Shown here in pieces: positions 34,691 to 45,559 of a stretch of DNA of 64,000 nucleotides. The first letter of the stretch is position 1, and every line of letters starts with the position of its first letter. Source of the DNA: Tenrec ecaudatus (lineage: Eukaryota; Chordata; Mammalia; Afrosoricida; Tenrecidae); NCBI RefSeq assembly GCF_050624435.1, contig NC_134540.1, positions 101,151,739 to 101,215,738 of the forward strand, given 5' to 3'. A model generated the notes under the pieces. It saw nothing but the letters and a program-made list of their open reading frames with translations, had not been told where the DNA came from and did not search any database. The position numbers and the translations under genes were made by a program.

Positions 34691-36199
34691 CCATTCTCCC
34701 CGCTAACGGGCTGTTCCGTGCAGGCCCGTAAGACTCGGGGGTTGCTGCACCTGACTGAGGTTTGTTCTCTCTCTCCTTTTCAAGTGGAGACATAAACGAT
34801 ACCATCCCCAAGCTCCCCATTTGCCAACTTTTTCTTTCCCTCCTCTCTCTGTGGGCCTTAAAGGCATGAGAGAGGAGGATGGGATGCCTTTCAGTCCTGG
34901 TGTTATCTGCAACTTTTTTGTTTCTTCTTTTTATTATTGATGCCCTTTGAATGCTGGGATTTCTGTTTGCCCCCTGACAGAGCACCTGGTCCTTTGATGG
35001 GAAACTATGTGGCATGTTCGTTTTCCTCTATACCTGTTGTATTGTATGAATTCACTTCAGTGGACTCATGTGGTACTTGTCCTTCTATGTCTGGCTAACT
35101 TCAATCAGCATCATTTCCTCCAACTCTTTCAATGGGTCTTCATAAAGCATCTCGTCACAACATCCTCAACAATCTGCTTGTCCTCCTAAATAAAGATAGG
35201 TGTATTTATCTAGGTATGTACACACAAATAAGTATAATAGGGAAGCACATGGACTTTGGACCTCTACTTAAATCCGACCACAGTTCAAGAATGGTTTATT
35301 CTAATAATGTGGTAATGTAGGATACTATCTTACTGACACGATCGCTGAAGACAAAATAGGTACATAAGCAAATGTGATGAAGAAAGTTGATGGTAGCTGG
35401 CTATTAAAATATATAGCATCCGGGGTCCTAAAGGCTTGAAGTCAAACAAGCGTCCCTCTAGCAAGGAAGTAATAAAGCCCACATGGAAGAAACACACCAG
35501 CCTGTATGATCATGAGGTGTCGGCAGGGAAAGGTACAAGAAGTTCAAAAAACAAGCAGACAAACTGACATGAAGGAACAGAGGCAAGGTGGAGACCCAAA
35601 GTTCACCTGTAAGACAATCGGACAGTCCCTCACAGAAGGGCTACCCTGAAGGGATAATATATCCTGGGTGCCGTACAGACTGATGAAACACAAAACCATC
35701 TTTAATTCTTCAAAATTTCCCCCTCCAACTATTATGGTTCTAGTTTTACTTCTTGCTCATCTTGCATAGGTGCATGGGTACAACCAAAATCCTTCAATGC
35801 ACAAAAGTAAAGCTAGCGTATCTCCTCAGAAACAGTAAGGGGATCAGTGACTCCCTGGGGATATGGGAAGGGGGGAGGGGGGAGAAGAGAACAGATAGTT
35901 ATGATGACTATATAACCTCAGAGGGAAAGGGAGCGGACATCAGAATTTGAGGAGAATGGACACATGAGATGGTAAAAGTTAAGGCAAAACTATAATGATA
36001 ATAATAATATACTAAGAGTTCAGATGGGTGGGAGAGTGGAGGAAGGAGGGGATAAAGGGGAACTGATATCAAGGAGTTCAAGAAGAAAAGAAAATGTATT
36101 GAAAATGGTGATGGCAACAAATATACAAATGTGCTAAACACAATGGAGGTATGCATGTATTGTGATAATAGCTGTATGAGCCCCCAATAAAATGATTAA
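34691..36199 (+). mobile_element. L1 3' part with an inverted 5' segment
   Basis: 35171-36199 is a sense L1 3' UTR ending in gagcccccaataaaatgatt. 34691-35170 is inverted: its reverse complement carries the end of ORF2 (attgaaagagttggaggaaa, catgagtccactgaagtg) and the first part of a 3' UTR. This arrangement is the signature of twin priming or of a later internal inversion. Confidence 0.75.
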
Positions 36200-36230
36200 A
36201 GAAAAGAAAATGAGGGCAGTAACTGTACAA

Positions 36231-36734
36231 TTATGTTTGATCTAATGAAACTATAGATTGTAATAATATCTTTGAGACCTCCTGATAAATTTTTAAGTGT
36301 GTAATAAAATCAAGGCATAATGCATTATTTATAAAATGTTTATATGTAGAGCTTATTTTTAATTCTTTTAGATACCATACCTTCATTTGATAAATACAAA
36401 AATCTTGACACCATTTTCCTGCTATTAAATCTTTGCTGATCGTGAATAAAAATCTTCCAGGTGTTCTTGGTCTCCTGAGAATTATAGGGGTTTCAAGCAT
36501 GCAGTGAAAATTAGCCATTTTTAGCACATTATGATGATGATTTTCTTCTGAGGAAAAGTCAATAGTGAATAGGTTTCCAGGACTGGGATGCAGCAAGCCT
36601 TTAGCAATAGAGGTTCTCTCTATAGTCTTCTCTTTTGTATTTTTAAGATCAATAACAACAATAATGAATGGCAGGGTCAGAGCACAGCAACACACCAGCA
36701 CGCACTCTTTAATAACGATGACAACTGAATTCAA
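36231..36734 (-). other. Unassigned 167-codon open frame
   Basis: The longest open frame outside recognised repeats. It starts with a hydrophobic stretch (VCCCALTLPFIIVVIDL, about residues 14-30) and has no motif I recognise. It lies in METTL21E intron 1 between two L1s, in AT-rich DNA. It has no evident splice context or codon bias. Most likely chance or part of an unrecognised old transposon. Confidence 0.2.
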
Positions 36735-36904
36735 GCTTCTACTTAAGGGCTGTCATGAAAAATCTGGCAGCAAAATTTAAAGTAAAAATCCTCTACTAAA
36801 TGAAAGATACTCTCATCCAACCAAAATATCGACTCAGAGATGAATGTCATGGGCGTCTTAGAAATGCCTAGAAGTCTTTTTAAAGATTTAAATAAATAAC
36901 ATGG

Positions 36905-37345
36905 GTTTTTTATCGTATTATTAGGGGTTCATACAACTCTTACAACAATCCATACATACATCACTTGTTTAAGCACATTTGAACATTCAGTGCCCTCATC
37001 ATTCTCAAAACATCCGCTCTCCACCCAAGCCCCTGGCCTCAGCTCCTCATTTTACCCCTCCCTTCCCACTTCCCCATCCCTCATGAAACCTTGATAATTT
37101 ATAAATTATTATTTTGTCATATATCTCCCTGTCCGACATCTCCCTTCACCCACTTTCTGTTGTCTGTCCCCCAGGGAGGAGGTTACATGTAGAACCTTGT
37201 AATTGGTTCCCCCTTTCCAACCCACTCTCCCTCTACCCTCCCAGTATCGCCACTCACACCACTGGTCCTGAAGGAATCATTGGCCCTGGATTCCCTGTGT
37301 TTCCAGTTCCTATATGTACCAGTGTACATCCCCTGGTTAAACGTG
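36905..37345 (-). mobile_element. L1 3' end, antisense
   Basis: Tail complement ttttttatcgtattattagg, then the standard 3' UTR down to gtaccagtgtacatcccctg. 5'-truncated. Confidence 0.9.
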
Positions 37346-37734
37346 TTAAAGACATTTGCACATCGGTAAGTGGTCACAGGCAAACCTGAAAAATCCAGTT
37401 GTGAAGGCCTAGCAATGTCAAAGTCTTGGGTCGAACCAATTCCTGTGAAGATTCTACAGATACCTTCTGCTGTGATTCTGTGTATCATCAATAATTTTAC
37501 TGAGGCTGGAGCTCTAATCACTAGACCAAGCTTTACTTCATTTTATTTCTTTACAACAGAAGGATAATTCATCTTTCACTGAAATTGTTCAGGATGCAAG
37601 TAAGGGGGTGGGGGAAAGAATCAAACTGGATGTACACAGAGTTTCCCACTGAGCTCATAGTGGGGAAAAACAAATAAATTTCGAGAAAATGTGATAAGTC
37701 CTATAAAGGGGATATTTCTTTTTTAGTATTATTT

Positions 37735-38945
37735 TTAAAAAACATCTTATTGGTGGCTCTTACAGCTCTTATAATAATCCATACATTTGTACATGTTGCC
37801 ATCATCCTTTTCCAAACATTTTATTTTTTTATTTTTTTTTCCCCAAACATTTTCTTTCTACTTGTGCTCTTGGTATCAGTTGTTTTCCCCCTCCCTCTTC
37901 CACAGTCCTACCCTCATAACCCTTGATAATTTATAAATTATTATTATTTTCATATCTTACACCATCTGCTGTCTCACTTCACCCATGTTTCTGTTGTCCG
38001 TCACCTTACGGGGTGGGAGGGAAAGTGGTTATACAATAGTCATTGCAATCGGTTCCCCCTTTCTCCCCACCACCTTCCCCCTACCCTCATGGTATCGCTA
38101 CTCCCATGACTATTTCTGAGGGGTTTATCTGTTCCAGAGGCCATGTGTCCAGAGCTTTTATCTGTACCAGTGTACATGCTCTGGTCTAGCCGGATTTGTA
38201 AGGGAGAATGTGGGTCATGACAGTTGGGGTGGGGTTGGGGGAAAGTATTAATGAACTAGAAGACTGTTGTATGTTTTGTCAGTGCTATGCTAAACACTTG
38301 CTGGCCCGTCCCTTCCTTGAGCTCTTTCTGTGAGGGGATATCCAATTGTCTGCAGATGGGCTTTGGGTCGCCATACCACCCCCCTCGTTGGCATTGATAT
38401 GATTGTTTGTTTGGGGTCCTCTGATACCTGATCCCTGATCCTGTCAACACCTTGTGATCACACAGGCTGGTGTGCTTCTTCCATGTTGTTACTTCCCTGC
38501 TAGATGGCCGCTTGTTTATCTTCAAGCCTTTACAACCTCAGAGGCTATATCTTGTAATAGTCAGGCACCATCAGTTTTCTTCACCACATTTGCTTATGCC
38601 CCCATTTTTTCTTCAGTGATTGTGTCGGGAAGGTGAGCATCACAGAATGCCAGGTTATTAGAACAAACTGTTCTTGCATTGAGGGAGGACTTGAGTAGAG
38701 GCCAATGTCCATCTGCTATCTTAATACTTAACATTTAAATATATGTACATAGACCTATATCCCTATCATTATATATTAATATAGTTATATATGTACATGC
38801 CTGTATTTATTCCTCTATAAAAGTCTTTTGCCTCCTAGTTCATTCATTTATTTCCTTTTATGTTCCTCCTGCCCCATAATAATATCATATTAAACCTTCA
38901 CTCGGCTGTCAGCAATTCCTCTTGGCTACATTGCACTTGATCAGG
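37735..38945 (-). mobile_element. L1 3' UTR, antisense, long
   Basis: Starts aacatcttattggtggctct and runs through the whole 3' UTR (cttgataatttataaatta, cacaggctggtgtgcttctt, ttcttcaccacatttgctta) to ccataataatatcatatt. An older subfamily with several small differences from the young copies. Confidence 0.9.
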
Positions 38946-39061
38946 CCAAAAGGGGATATTTCTAAATTGTTATTGGAAGCAGCACTGGTTGATTGAATGA
39001 GAAGATGGTACTACTAAATCCCACGCACCTCCCGCCCCCAGTTGCAAACAAACAAAATCCA

Positions 39062-39242
39062 GCTACTCACACTGAGAGAAGTCCAACTCATAACAGAATT
39101 GCCACTTTGTGTTTCTGAGACCTTAAACTTTCATGAGAGCAGACAACCTCATCTCTTTCTCCTACAGAGCAGCTCATGGGTTTGAACTAATGACCTTGTG
39201 GGTAGCATCCCACTGCATAATCCACTACACCGCCAGGGCCCC
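39062..39242 (-). mobile_element. AfroSINE
   Basis: Antisense copy with tttctgagaccttaaacttt, catgggtttgaactaatgac and cactacaccgccagggcccc. Confidence 0.8.
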
Positions 39243-39479
39243 TGCCTATTTATTACTAAAGGAGGAGTCCAGAAGATGAAACCCATGCCTAGGCATGGAA
39301 GCTGGCTCAGGGAGCCCTTAGAAGCTCAGTAGGGCTTATGTACAAAGTGTGTTTTAAAGAGTTCAAGAACATAAGCACCCAGAAGTAAAATAAGGTCACA
39401 CTAATGTACAGTAGTGACTTTTATTCTGAAGGGAAAGAGGAACCAATAATAGTATTTAATAGAAAATAGCATCATCAGG

Positions 39480-39680
39480 ATTCCTGGTGGCATAGTAGTT
39501 ACATGCAGGGCTGCTAAGTTCAAGGTCAGTCATTCGAAACCACCAGCTGTCTTACAGGAAAAGGACAAGGCTTTCTATTTACATAAAGAGCTATCTTCTC
39601 AGAAACCCACGGGGCTAGTTCTACCCTATCCTAGGATCACTAAAGGTCAGCATGGACTTGATGCCAACGATGAGTTCTTT
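39480..39680 (+). mobile_element. AfroSINE, near full length
   Basis: Sense copy: ggattcctggtggcatagta, gaaaccaccagctgtcttac, ctcagaaacccacggggcta, agcatggacttgatgccaac. Confidence 0.88.
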
Positions 39681-39689
39681 GATTACATG

Positions 39690-40345
39690 GTCAGATTGGA
39701 TATTGAAGAACTACCTCTAGTAGCCATGTACTTGGAGGCAAGTAGACACTTGTGCCAGAATCCTGGTAAAATATGACTAGAGTCTGACCTAGTGCACTGG
39801 CATTGAGCCTAAGAAGCAAGAGTGGATGTGTGTGCTTTTGACATAGAAGAGTATCTCCCATAGAGCAGAACAGTTGATTTTCAACCTTGGCATTCAAACC
39901 TGGGTTTTTAAGACATCTGAGCAAATCATTATATTTAGGAACATTTTTACTCAACACGTGGAAAATATGTTACTCTCATGTGTCAGATACTTACTCAGGT
40001 TGCTTTCTAATCATTTAAAATGTGCTAACGGAAGACTATGACTTTAGCAATTATAGGTGCGTTAGCATTCCAGTGAGTTTGTTAATTACTTCAAACTGTA
40101 GTTTGATAGGTTTCTTAAAAACAATAAAATAATACAAATACACTTTATTCTTCATACACTGAAACAATAGTTCTTATGCATATTATACCATCCATTTACC
40201 TAACTTTACAGATGGAGGAATATACTCATGAATCAGATTGATAGAAGTGGGTTTATTATCCTTTTATCCTAGGTCCAAAAGAAGTCAAATAGCTGATGGA
40301 TGACTGGAAATACAGGATCATCACTGATGAGGAAATTGTACCCAG
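39690..40345. other. METTL21E intron 1, no recognised feature
   Basis: Unique-looking AT-rich sequence between AfroSINEs. Confidence 0.45.
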
Positions 40346-40351
40346 ATCCAT

Positions 40352-40503
40352 TGTCAAGTGCAATTTGGACTGAGAGTGACCCAATAAAACAGATGCCTAC
40401 CCCCACAGAGTTTCCATTTGTAACCTGTGTGGAAGTAGTCTTTCTCCTGCTGGGTTTTCACCTCATAGCTGAGTGCTTAACCACTGCATCACCAAGACTC
40501 CCT
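40352..40503 (-). mobile_element. AfroSINE fragment
   Basis: Antisense, from actgagagtgacccaataaa to accactgcatcaccaagact. Confidence 0.65.
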
Positions 40504-40667
40504 GAACAAATATTGGGTGTAACCAATAGGTTTAATTATTAAGAGCTGGGCACATTGAATACAAAGATCCATATAGAAAAGTTAGGGCTCCCATACGTCA
40601 GTCCTGAAGATTATGTGTGTATCAGTGACAGAAGAGGGGGAAAGACATTCCATACACAGGAAACAAT

Positions 40668-40800
40668 AAAACCCCACCTATCTGGACATAGTTTCCTAAT
40701 AGAGACCCTTTAAGACAGAGTAGGACTGTTCCCTACAGTTTCTGAGACCGTAAATCTCAGCCTTCTCTTCTGCTACATATAGTGGTGGGGCAGCCATAGA
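40668..40800 (-). mobile_element. AfroSINE fragment
   Basis: Antisense central part: accctttaagacagagtagg and tttctgagaccgtaaatctc. Head missing. Confidence 0.6.
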
Positions 40801-40829
40801 CGTGTGTCATTCAGGTTCAGAGAATCTAT

Positions 40830-41225
40830 TGCACAGAGCATAGTTGACAGGGCCTGCTGCCGTATTTCAGCGCCTGGGAGTCCAGGCTTCCCCTAGGGGC
40901 TGCTGAGTAAAGGCAGCCAATTTCGGCTCAATATAGGAATTCCCAAGTGAGCAACTTTTGCTGAGCAACTTTCCCCCTGTCTGTCTGCAGGCAGCTTTCT
41001 CAAAATCATGCTGCAGTGTGAGGCTTCCTGCCCGATCTGTCCTTCTTGCTCTCCTGTGACAGGTGTCAGACTCGTATGGTGAGGGCTCTTCATGCTTTTC
41101 TTCCTGCTTTCTTTATCCTTCACAAGAATTCTCGCAATAAATATCTCGTATGTTTTATCCCATTTTAGGATGTTTCTCAGAGGACTTTGTTTGTCGGAGT
41201 CCTCAAACTGACACGAGACCATCTG
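40830..41225 (+). mobile_element. Possible old LTR
   Basis: A stretch ending in gcaataaatatctcgtatg with a C/T-rich run-out (tttgtttgtcggagtcctca) has the look of an LTR R-U5 end with an AATAAA signal. No family or target duplication was identified. Confidence 0.3.
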
Positions 41226-41816
41226 ACCAACCAACATTCCAGTTGGATGTCAAGTAAGCCACTGGACGGCAGCTAGAGGAGCGATTATGCACAGGAGTCA
41301 CCGAATGTGGGATGAGGATGGACCTATGCCAAGGCGGTGGGCCCGCGGGAGGACTCCTTTGTCTTACAACACACTGCACAGTGTGCTGACGGCTGGAATG
41401 AATGGCTGTTGGCAAGAGACGGGTAACATTGGATATTTAGATGAGGGCCTAAATGATGATGTGACAGTGGAATCCAAGTACACCAGAGTAATCATTTTAT
41501 TCTGTATATAAATAAGTGACATCCCATGATTCTTGGATCTTCACGCCAGTATTAAAATACGAGAACTGGGCCATGGGTTTGTACTCTTTCCAAAAGCAAA
41601 ATGCTAAGAATAAAGAGTTAGGACAGGAAAAGTCAACCTCCTCCGTCCTCGAGAACTGAGTGTTCCTCTGCAAGAGGAAGCCTTTCCAGCAGAGTGCTCC
41701 AAGAACGCACACTTAATCCCCTTAGCGCTGTCCCTATGAGCATATTTTTAAAGCTTTCATTAGCTGTTGATGATGGCGGCATGTTCGTGTTGCAAAATAT
41801 TTTAATACTACTTCTC

Positions 41817-42003
41817 CTGGTGTCAAGGGCTGCATTGGGCTGCTACCCACAAGGTCAGCCTTTGGAACTGGCTGACCCTCTAGAGGTGGGTGAGGGTTTC
41901 TCTAAACATTTGTGACTTTGGAAACGCACAAGAGCAGTTACCTTCTGTCTTTCAGGGTCACCGTGAGGCGTAACAGATTTGATGCCAATGGGTTTCGTTT
42001 GAG
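41817..42003 (+). mobile_element. AfroSINE
   Basis: Sense copy: tcctggtgtcaagggctgca, aaggtcagcctttggaactg, gggtcaccgtgaggcgtaac. Strongly diverged centre. Confidence 0.65.
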
Positions 42004-42009
42004 TTCTAC

Positions 42010-42900
42010 CTTAACTTTGCCTTGCCTTTTCAAAGACCATTTCACTGTGTTTGGGGTGAAGTGGTTCTGTGACCTTGATTGATATCCCCACAATGGGTCA
42101 GCATGCTCCCATTCCCCCTGCCTGTCTTGTTTCCATCCATGCAGTTTCCCTGCCCCTCCTTGCCTTCCAATCTTTCCTTTTGGGCAATAGTTACCAGTCT
42201 GATCTGATACACCTGATTGTTTGGAGAACACTTGTGGGTTAAATTGTTTGTTTTTTCAATCAATTATTTGGCTAAAAGACAACCTCTGGGAATAGCTTCA
42301 TTTCCAGGTTAAAGGGCAGCTTAGGGTGAGAGACTCGTGGATTCCCTCAGTGCCAAGAAGTCAGATTGTCTATACTATACCTTGGATGTCTCCTATTTAT
42401 TTTGCAATTTGCCAAATTATTGGAAACCAAGAATATTGAGTAACGGTAATGATAATAATGTAATTTTATTCATAAGCCTCACAGAAATTGCATCTTCATT
42501 CAACTAGTCTAAATGGTTGACTTTTGTAAGTGATAACTTTAAATGTTTAGGTTTGCAAAACTCACTACAGTGAAAGCACTCATGTTTAAACCACATACGC
42601 TGCCAACACTGGGCATGCACCCAGCTATCTTGGCCTGAATATATGCTCGCTCACCTAGGTAGAAGCCACCTGGTATGTCCTTACAAAATAAAAAAGGGGA
42701 AAGCAAGTACCGTTCTTAGAAAATATCTAAAGTGTGTGTAGATATGAAAAAAATAAACCAGGGAAATTAAATATGTGTTACAACTGTTCTATAAAAATAG
42801 AATAATACTCCAAGATCAAAGTGTGAGGTCTACAAGCTTAGTAGTCAGAAACAGATGGTTCGAACAAGACGATAGCCCATAGTCACCCTTCAGGTCTGGA
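42010..42900. other. METTL21E intron 1, no recognised feature
   Basis: Unique-looking sequence. Open frames here overlap the SINE and carry no motifs. Confidence 0.4.
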
Positions 42901-42904
42901 AATG

Positions 42905-43235
42905 AACTTATCCCCATGACTCAATGTTCAGCCAGGAAATAGATAGGTCTAGAAAGGGAACAGTAACACTAGTGAGGCATGAATACCTCAGAATAAAAAC
43001 CATTCAAGAGCTGAAGGGCAGCATTTCCTCAAGGATAAACTTCAGAAAGATTGGGAAAGAAAGGGGAATAGAAACAGGAAGGACAGGGAGGCAGGGGGTG
43101 GGTAAATAAATGATGCTACGTTACATTGTGGGGATTGCAATCAATGGCATGAAACAAAATGTATAATGATTTTTTTAATGGACAACTGCTCTGCTCTGTA
43201 AACCCTGACCCGATTCACAATTATACCTTTTAATG
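42905..43235 (+). repeat. Unnamed interspersed repeat, also at 15.0 kb
   Basis: The 3' part (gttacattgtggggattgca, ttaatggacaactgctctgc, gctctgtaaaccctgaccc) aligns with 15215-15330 in the same orientation. Likely an older LINE 3' end. Confidence 0.45.
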
Positions 43236-43317
43236 TCAAGATAATGCAGATCATTTTATGGTAGAGGTCATGCAATGTTGTCCTTCTTATTGAGATCCAG
43301 TAAAAAGTGAAATGTCT

Positions 43318-43530
43318 GGTGGTGCAAATAGTTAATATGTTCAGCTGCTAATCAAAAGGTTGGAGGTTCTAGTACACTCAGAGGTAACTTGGGAGGTGGG
43401 GCGGGGGCCGGGGGAAGGCCTGGTTCTCTACGTCTGAGAAATCAGCCATTGGAACCCAGGGAGCATAGTTCTACTCCAACACACAAGGAGTTTGCATGAG
43501 TCAAACTGGACTCAGCTGCAATGGGTACAG
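43318..43530 (+). mobile_element. AfroSINE
   Basis: Sense copy: gtctggtggtgcaaatagtt, gctgctaatcaaaaggttgg, ggaacccagggagcatagtt. Contains a G-rich insertion near 43395-43415. Confidence 0.7.
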
Positions 43531-43534
43531 TCAG

Positions 43535-44110
43535 ACACAGTGACTCACTCTCAAATAAGTGCATCGGAAGTAGAATGCAAACTTTAGGCTTTTCTCATAG
43601 CTAGAGGTCAAATTCTATCATGTATTTTCCTCTAAAGCATCAGAGGATCATAAGCAATGATAGATTTTATAATTCCAAGTTCATCTTTCATCTAAACATT
43701 AGTGAAAACTAGTGGTTTTACAAAAACTATATCTCTTTTGCCACCTTCCTATGTGAAATGAAGTAACTTAGAAATCACAATATTGTGTCTAGTGCTTAGT
43801 ACTTGGAAAACAAGGGCATTCCAGTTTTGCAGATCAAAATATAAAACAATCTCTAAGTAATTAATCAACCAAGTATACAATTTATTTCCTGTTAAATTTA
43901 TCTCTAACATATCATAAGGAATTTAGGCATTATAGCAGTAGACATGAAATATTATTAAACTTATTTTCAGATTAGCAAACACAGGACAAGTTATAAAAAA
44001 CAGTTGATGAAACACCTAGCTCTATTTAAGACATTAATGAACACTAAGATTAATTTTTATTTTCTATTTTTTTGTTGTGGAATTGGTCACTTCACATAAA
44101 AAAAAAAGAT
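43535..44110. other. METTL21E intron 1 start, no recognised feature
   Basis: AT-rich unique sequence immediately downstream of coding exon 1 in the transcript direction. Confidence 0.45.
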
Positions 44111-44114
44111 TTAC

Positions 44115-44136
44115 CTTTTTGATCACTTGGATCCAT
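44115..44136 (-). CDS. METTL21E: METTL21E, coding exon 1: start codon and first seven residues
   Basis: The exon containing this start codon probably spans 44115-44194, with acceptor TTTGCCTAG at its upstream edge. Its last 22 nt read ATG GAT CCA AGT GAT CAA AAA G, then donor GTAAAT. The single G left over pairs exactly with the AG that opens exon 2 to give GAG, so the protein starts MDPSDQKESTADRE. The MDP start and the phase fit the family; total coding length over four exons is 711 nt, or 236 residues. Intron 1 is therefore 28.2 kb and stuffed with transposons. The reading frame stays open upstream to the acceptor (IFQKTSKYSHPSIHHF precedes the ATG), so a longer N-terminus from a further 5' exon cannot be excluded. 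No upstream exon was recognised. The assignment rests on phase, splice sites and position, so it is less certain than the other exons. Confidence 0.75.
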
Positions 44137-44194
44137 GAAGTGATGAATTGATGGATGACTATATTTTGATGTTTTCTGGAATATTTCTTCAAGA

Positions 44195-45093
44195 CTAGGC
44201 AAATAATACATGAGAATATAAAAATGATTTTAAATTATTGTTTTAGTATAGTATATATACTAACCTTTAACTTCAAATGTAACAAGTAAATTACACTAAA
44301 ATAGTATCTATTAATAAATTGCGAGTTAAGAAAGATCACCTAAACATAATATATAGAATACAAATCTAAACAAGGACAAAGAATTTAGACTCAGACGTTT
44401 TAGAAGCTACTAGGCAAACGCTCTTCACTTGGGACCCCTTCAGTCTTCACAAAGAAAGATACCATCCTTTTATTAACCAGGGAAATAGCAATCCTAAAAT
44501 TTAGGAGGTGATTAAAAAATTGAAAATAAGTGGATGTGGTTCAGAGTTGTGAAAGCCATGCTATGACTCCAACCCAAATTCTTTGCAGCAATCAAGGCAA
44601 AAGCCAGCTGCTCCCACTGCTGCATCAGTAGCACGTGTGCCATGTCAAACAGCCCGCCTGCCTCAAGGTCTTGGGAGGAGCTTGTACTGTAAAGGATCCT
44701 CACAATCGTTACAAACATATACAGCACTGAAGAGATTAAGGCACTTAGTGCCACAAAAGTGGAGCATAAAATGTGAGCAAACTTAAATCTGTTAGTAGTT
44801 AACCTCGGGAAAACCACGACTCGCTGTTTTACAACTTAATGTTGTATCATCTAATAAATAATCATGAAATGAGCATGAATACAACACTCCTTTCTTCCAA
44901 GGATCTCAAGACACTTTTTATAGTCACTACACTTTCCTTTACAGTTTCCCTCAGTTAGTTAGAAAGAAAATTGCTTCCCCTGCAGTTTACAAATGAGGAA
45001 AGCAAGGGTTAAATCAAGTCAGAGCTCACAAACTAAACAACAGCAAAGGTGGTCAAACATCTTGTTTCCAGTCTAGCATTTCTTCCATTAAAT
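44195..45093. other. Upstream flank of METTL21E exon 1
   Basis: No promoter element was recognised. A 101-codon minus-strand open frame (44512-44817) contains a hydrophobic stretch but no known motif, and I do not treat it as a gene. Near 44985-45020 a short MIR-like stretch (caaatgaggaaagcaagggt) is possible. Confidence 0.35.
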
Positions 45094-45103
45094 AAAGCAA
45101 TCT

Positions 45104-45509
45104 TTTTTTCAAATCATTTTATTGGGGGCTTGTACAATTCTTATCACAATCCGTACTTACATCCATTGTGTCGAGCACATCTGTACATTTATTGCCATCA
45201 TCATTCTCAAAACATTTGCTCTTCACTTAAGCCCCTGGCATCAGCTCGTTTTTTCTCCTCCCTCCCCACTCCCCCCTACCTCATGAACCCTTCATCATTC
45301 ATAAATTATTATTATTTTGTCATATGTTACACTGTCTGATGTCTCCCCCCGCCCTATCCCGTGCTGTCCACCCCAGAGAGGAAACTATATGTAGATTCTT
45401 GTAATCGGTTCCCCCTTTCCACCCCACCTTCCTTCCACCCTCCAGGTATTGCCACTCTCACCACTGGTCCTGAAGGAGTCATCTGTCCTGGATTCCCTGG
45501 GTTTCCAGG
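45104..45509 (-). mobile_element. 5'-truncated L1 with exact target-site duplication
   Basis: Antisense L1 3' UTR starting with the poly(T) complement of the tail (tttttttcaaatcatttt) and ending at gggtttccagg. Flanked by exact 10-bp duplications AAAGCAATCT at 45094-45103 and 45510-45519. Confidence 0.93.
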
Positions 45510-45559
45510 AAAGCAATCTATTTCATACAGATCTGCCTGAAGCACAATATTTATGAACT

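Noticed and set aside
44512..44817. 101-codon minus-strand frame upstream of METTL21E exon 1
   Set aside because: No motif, no convincing splice donor in phase with exon 1, and a competing open frame on the other strand.
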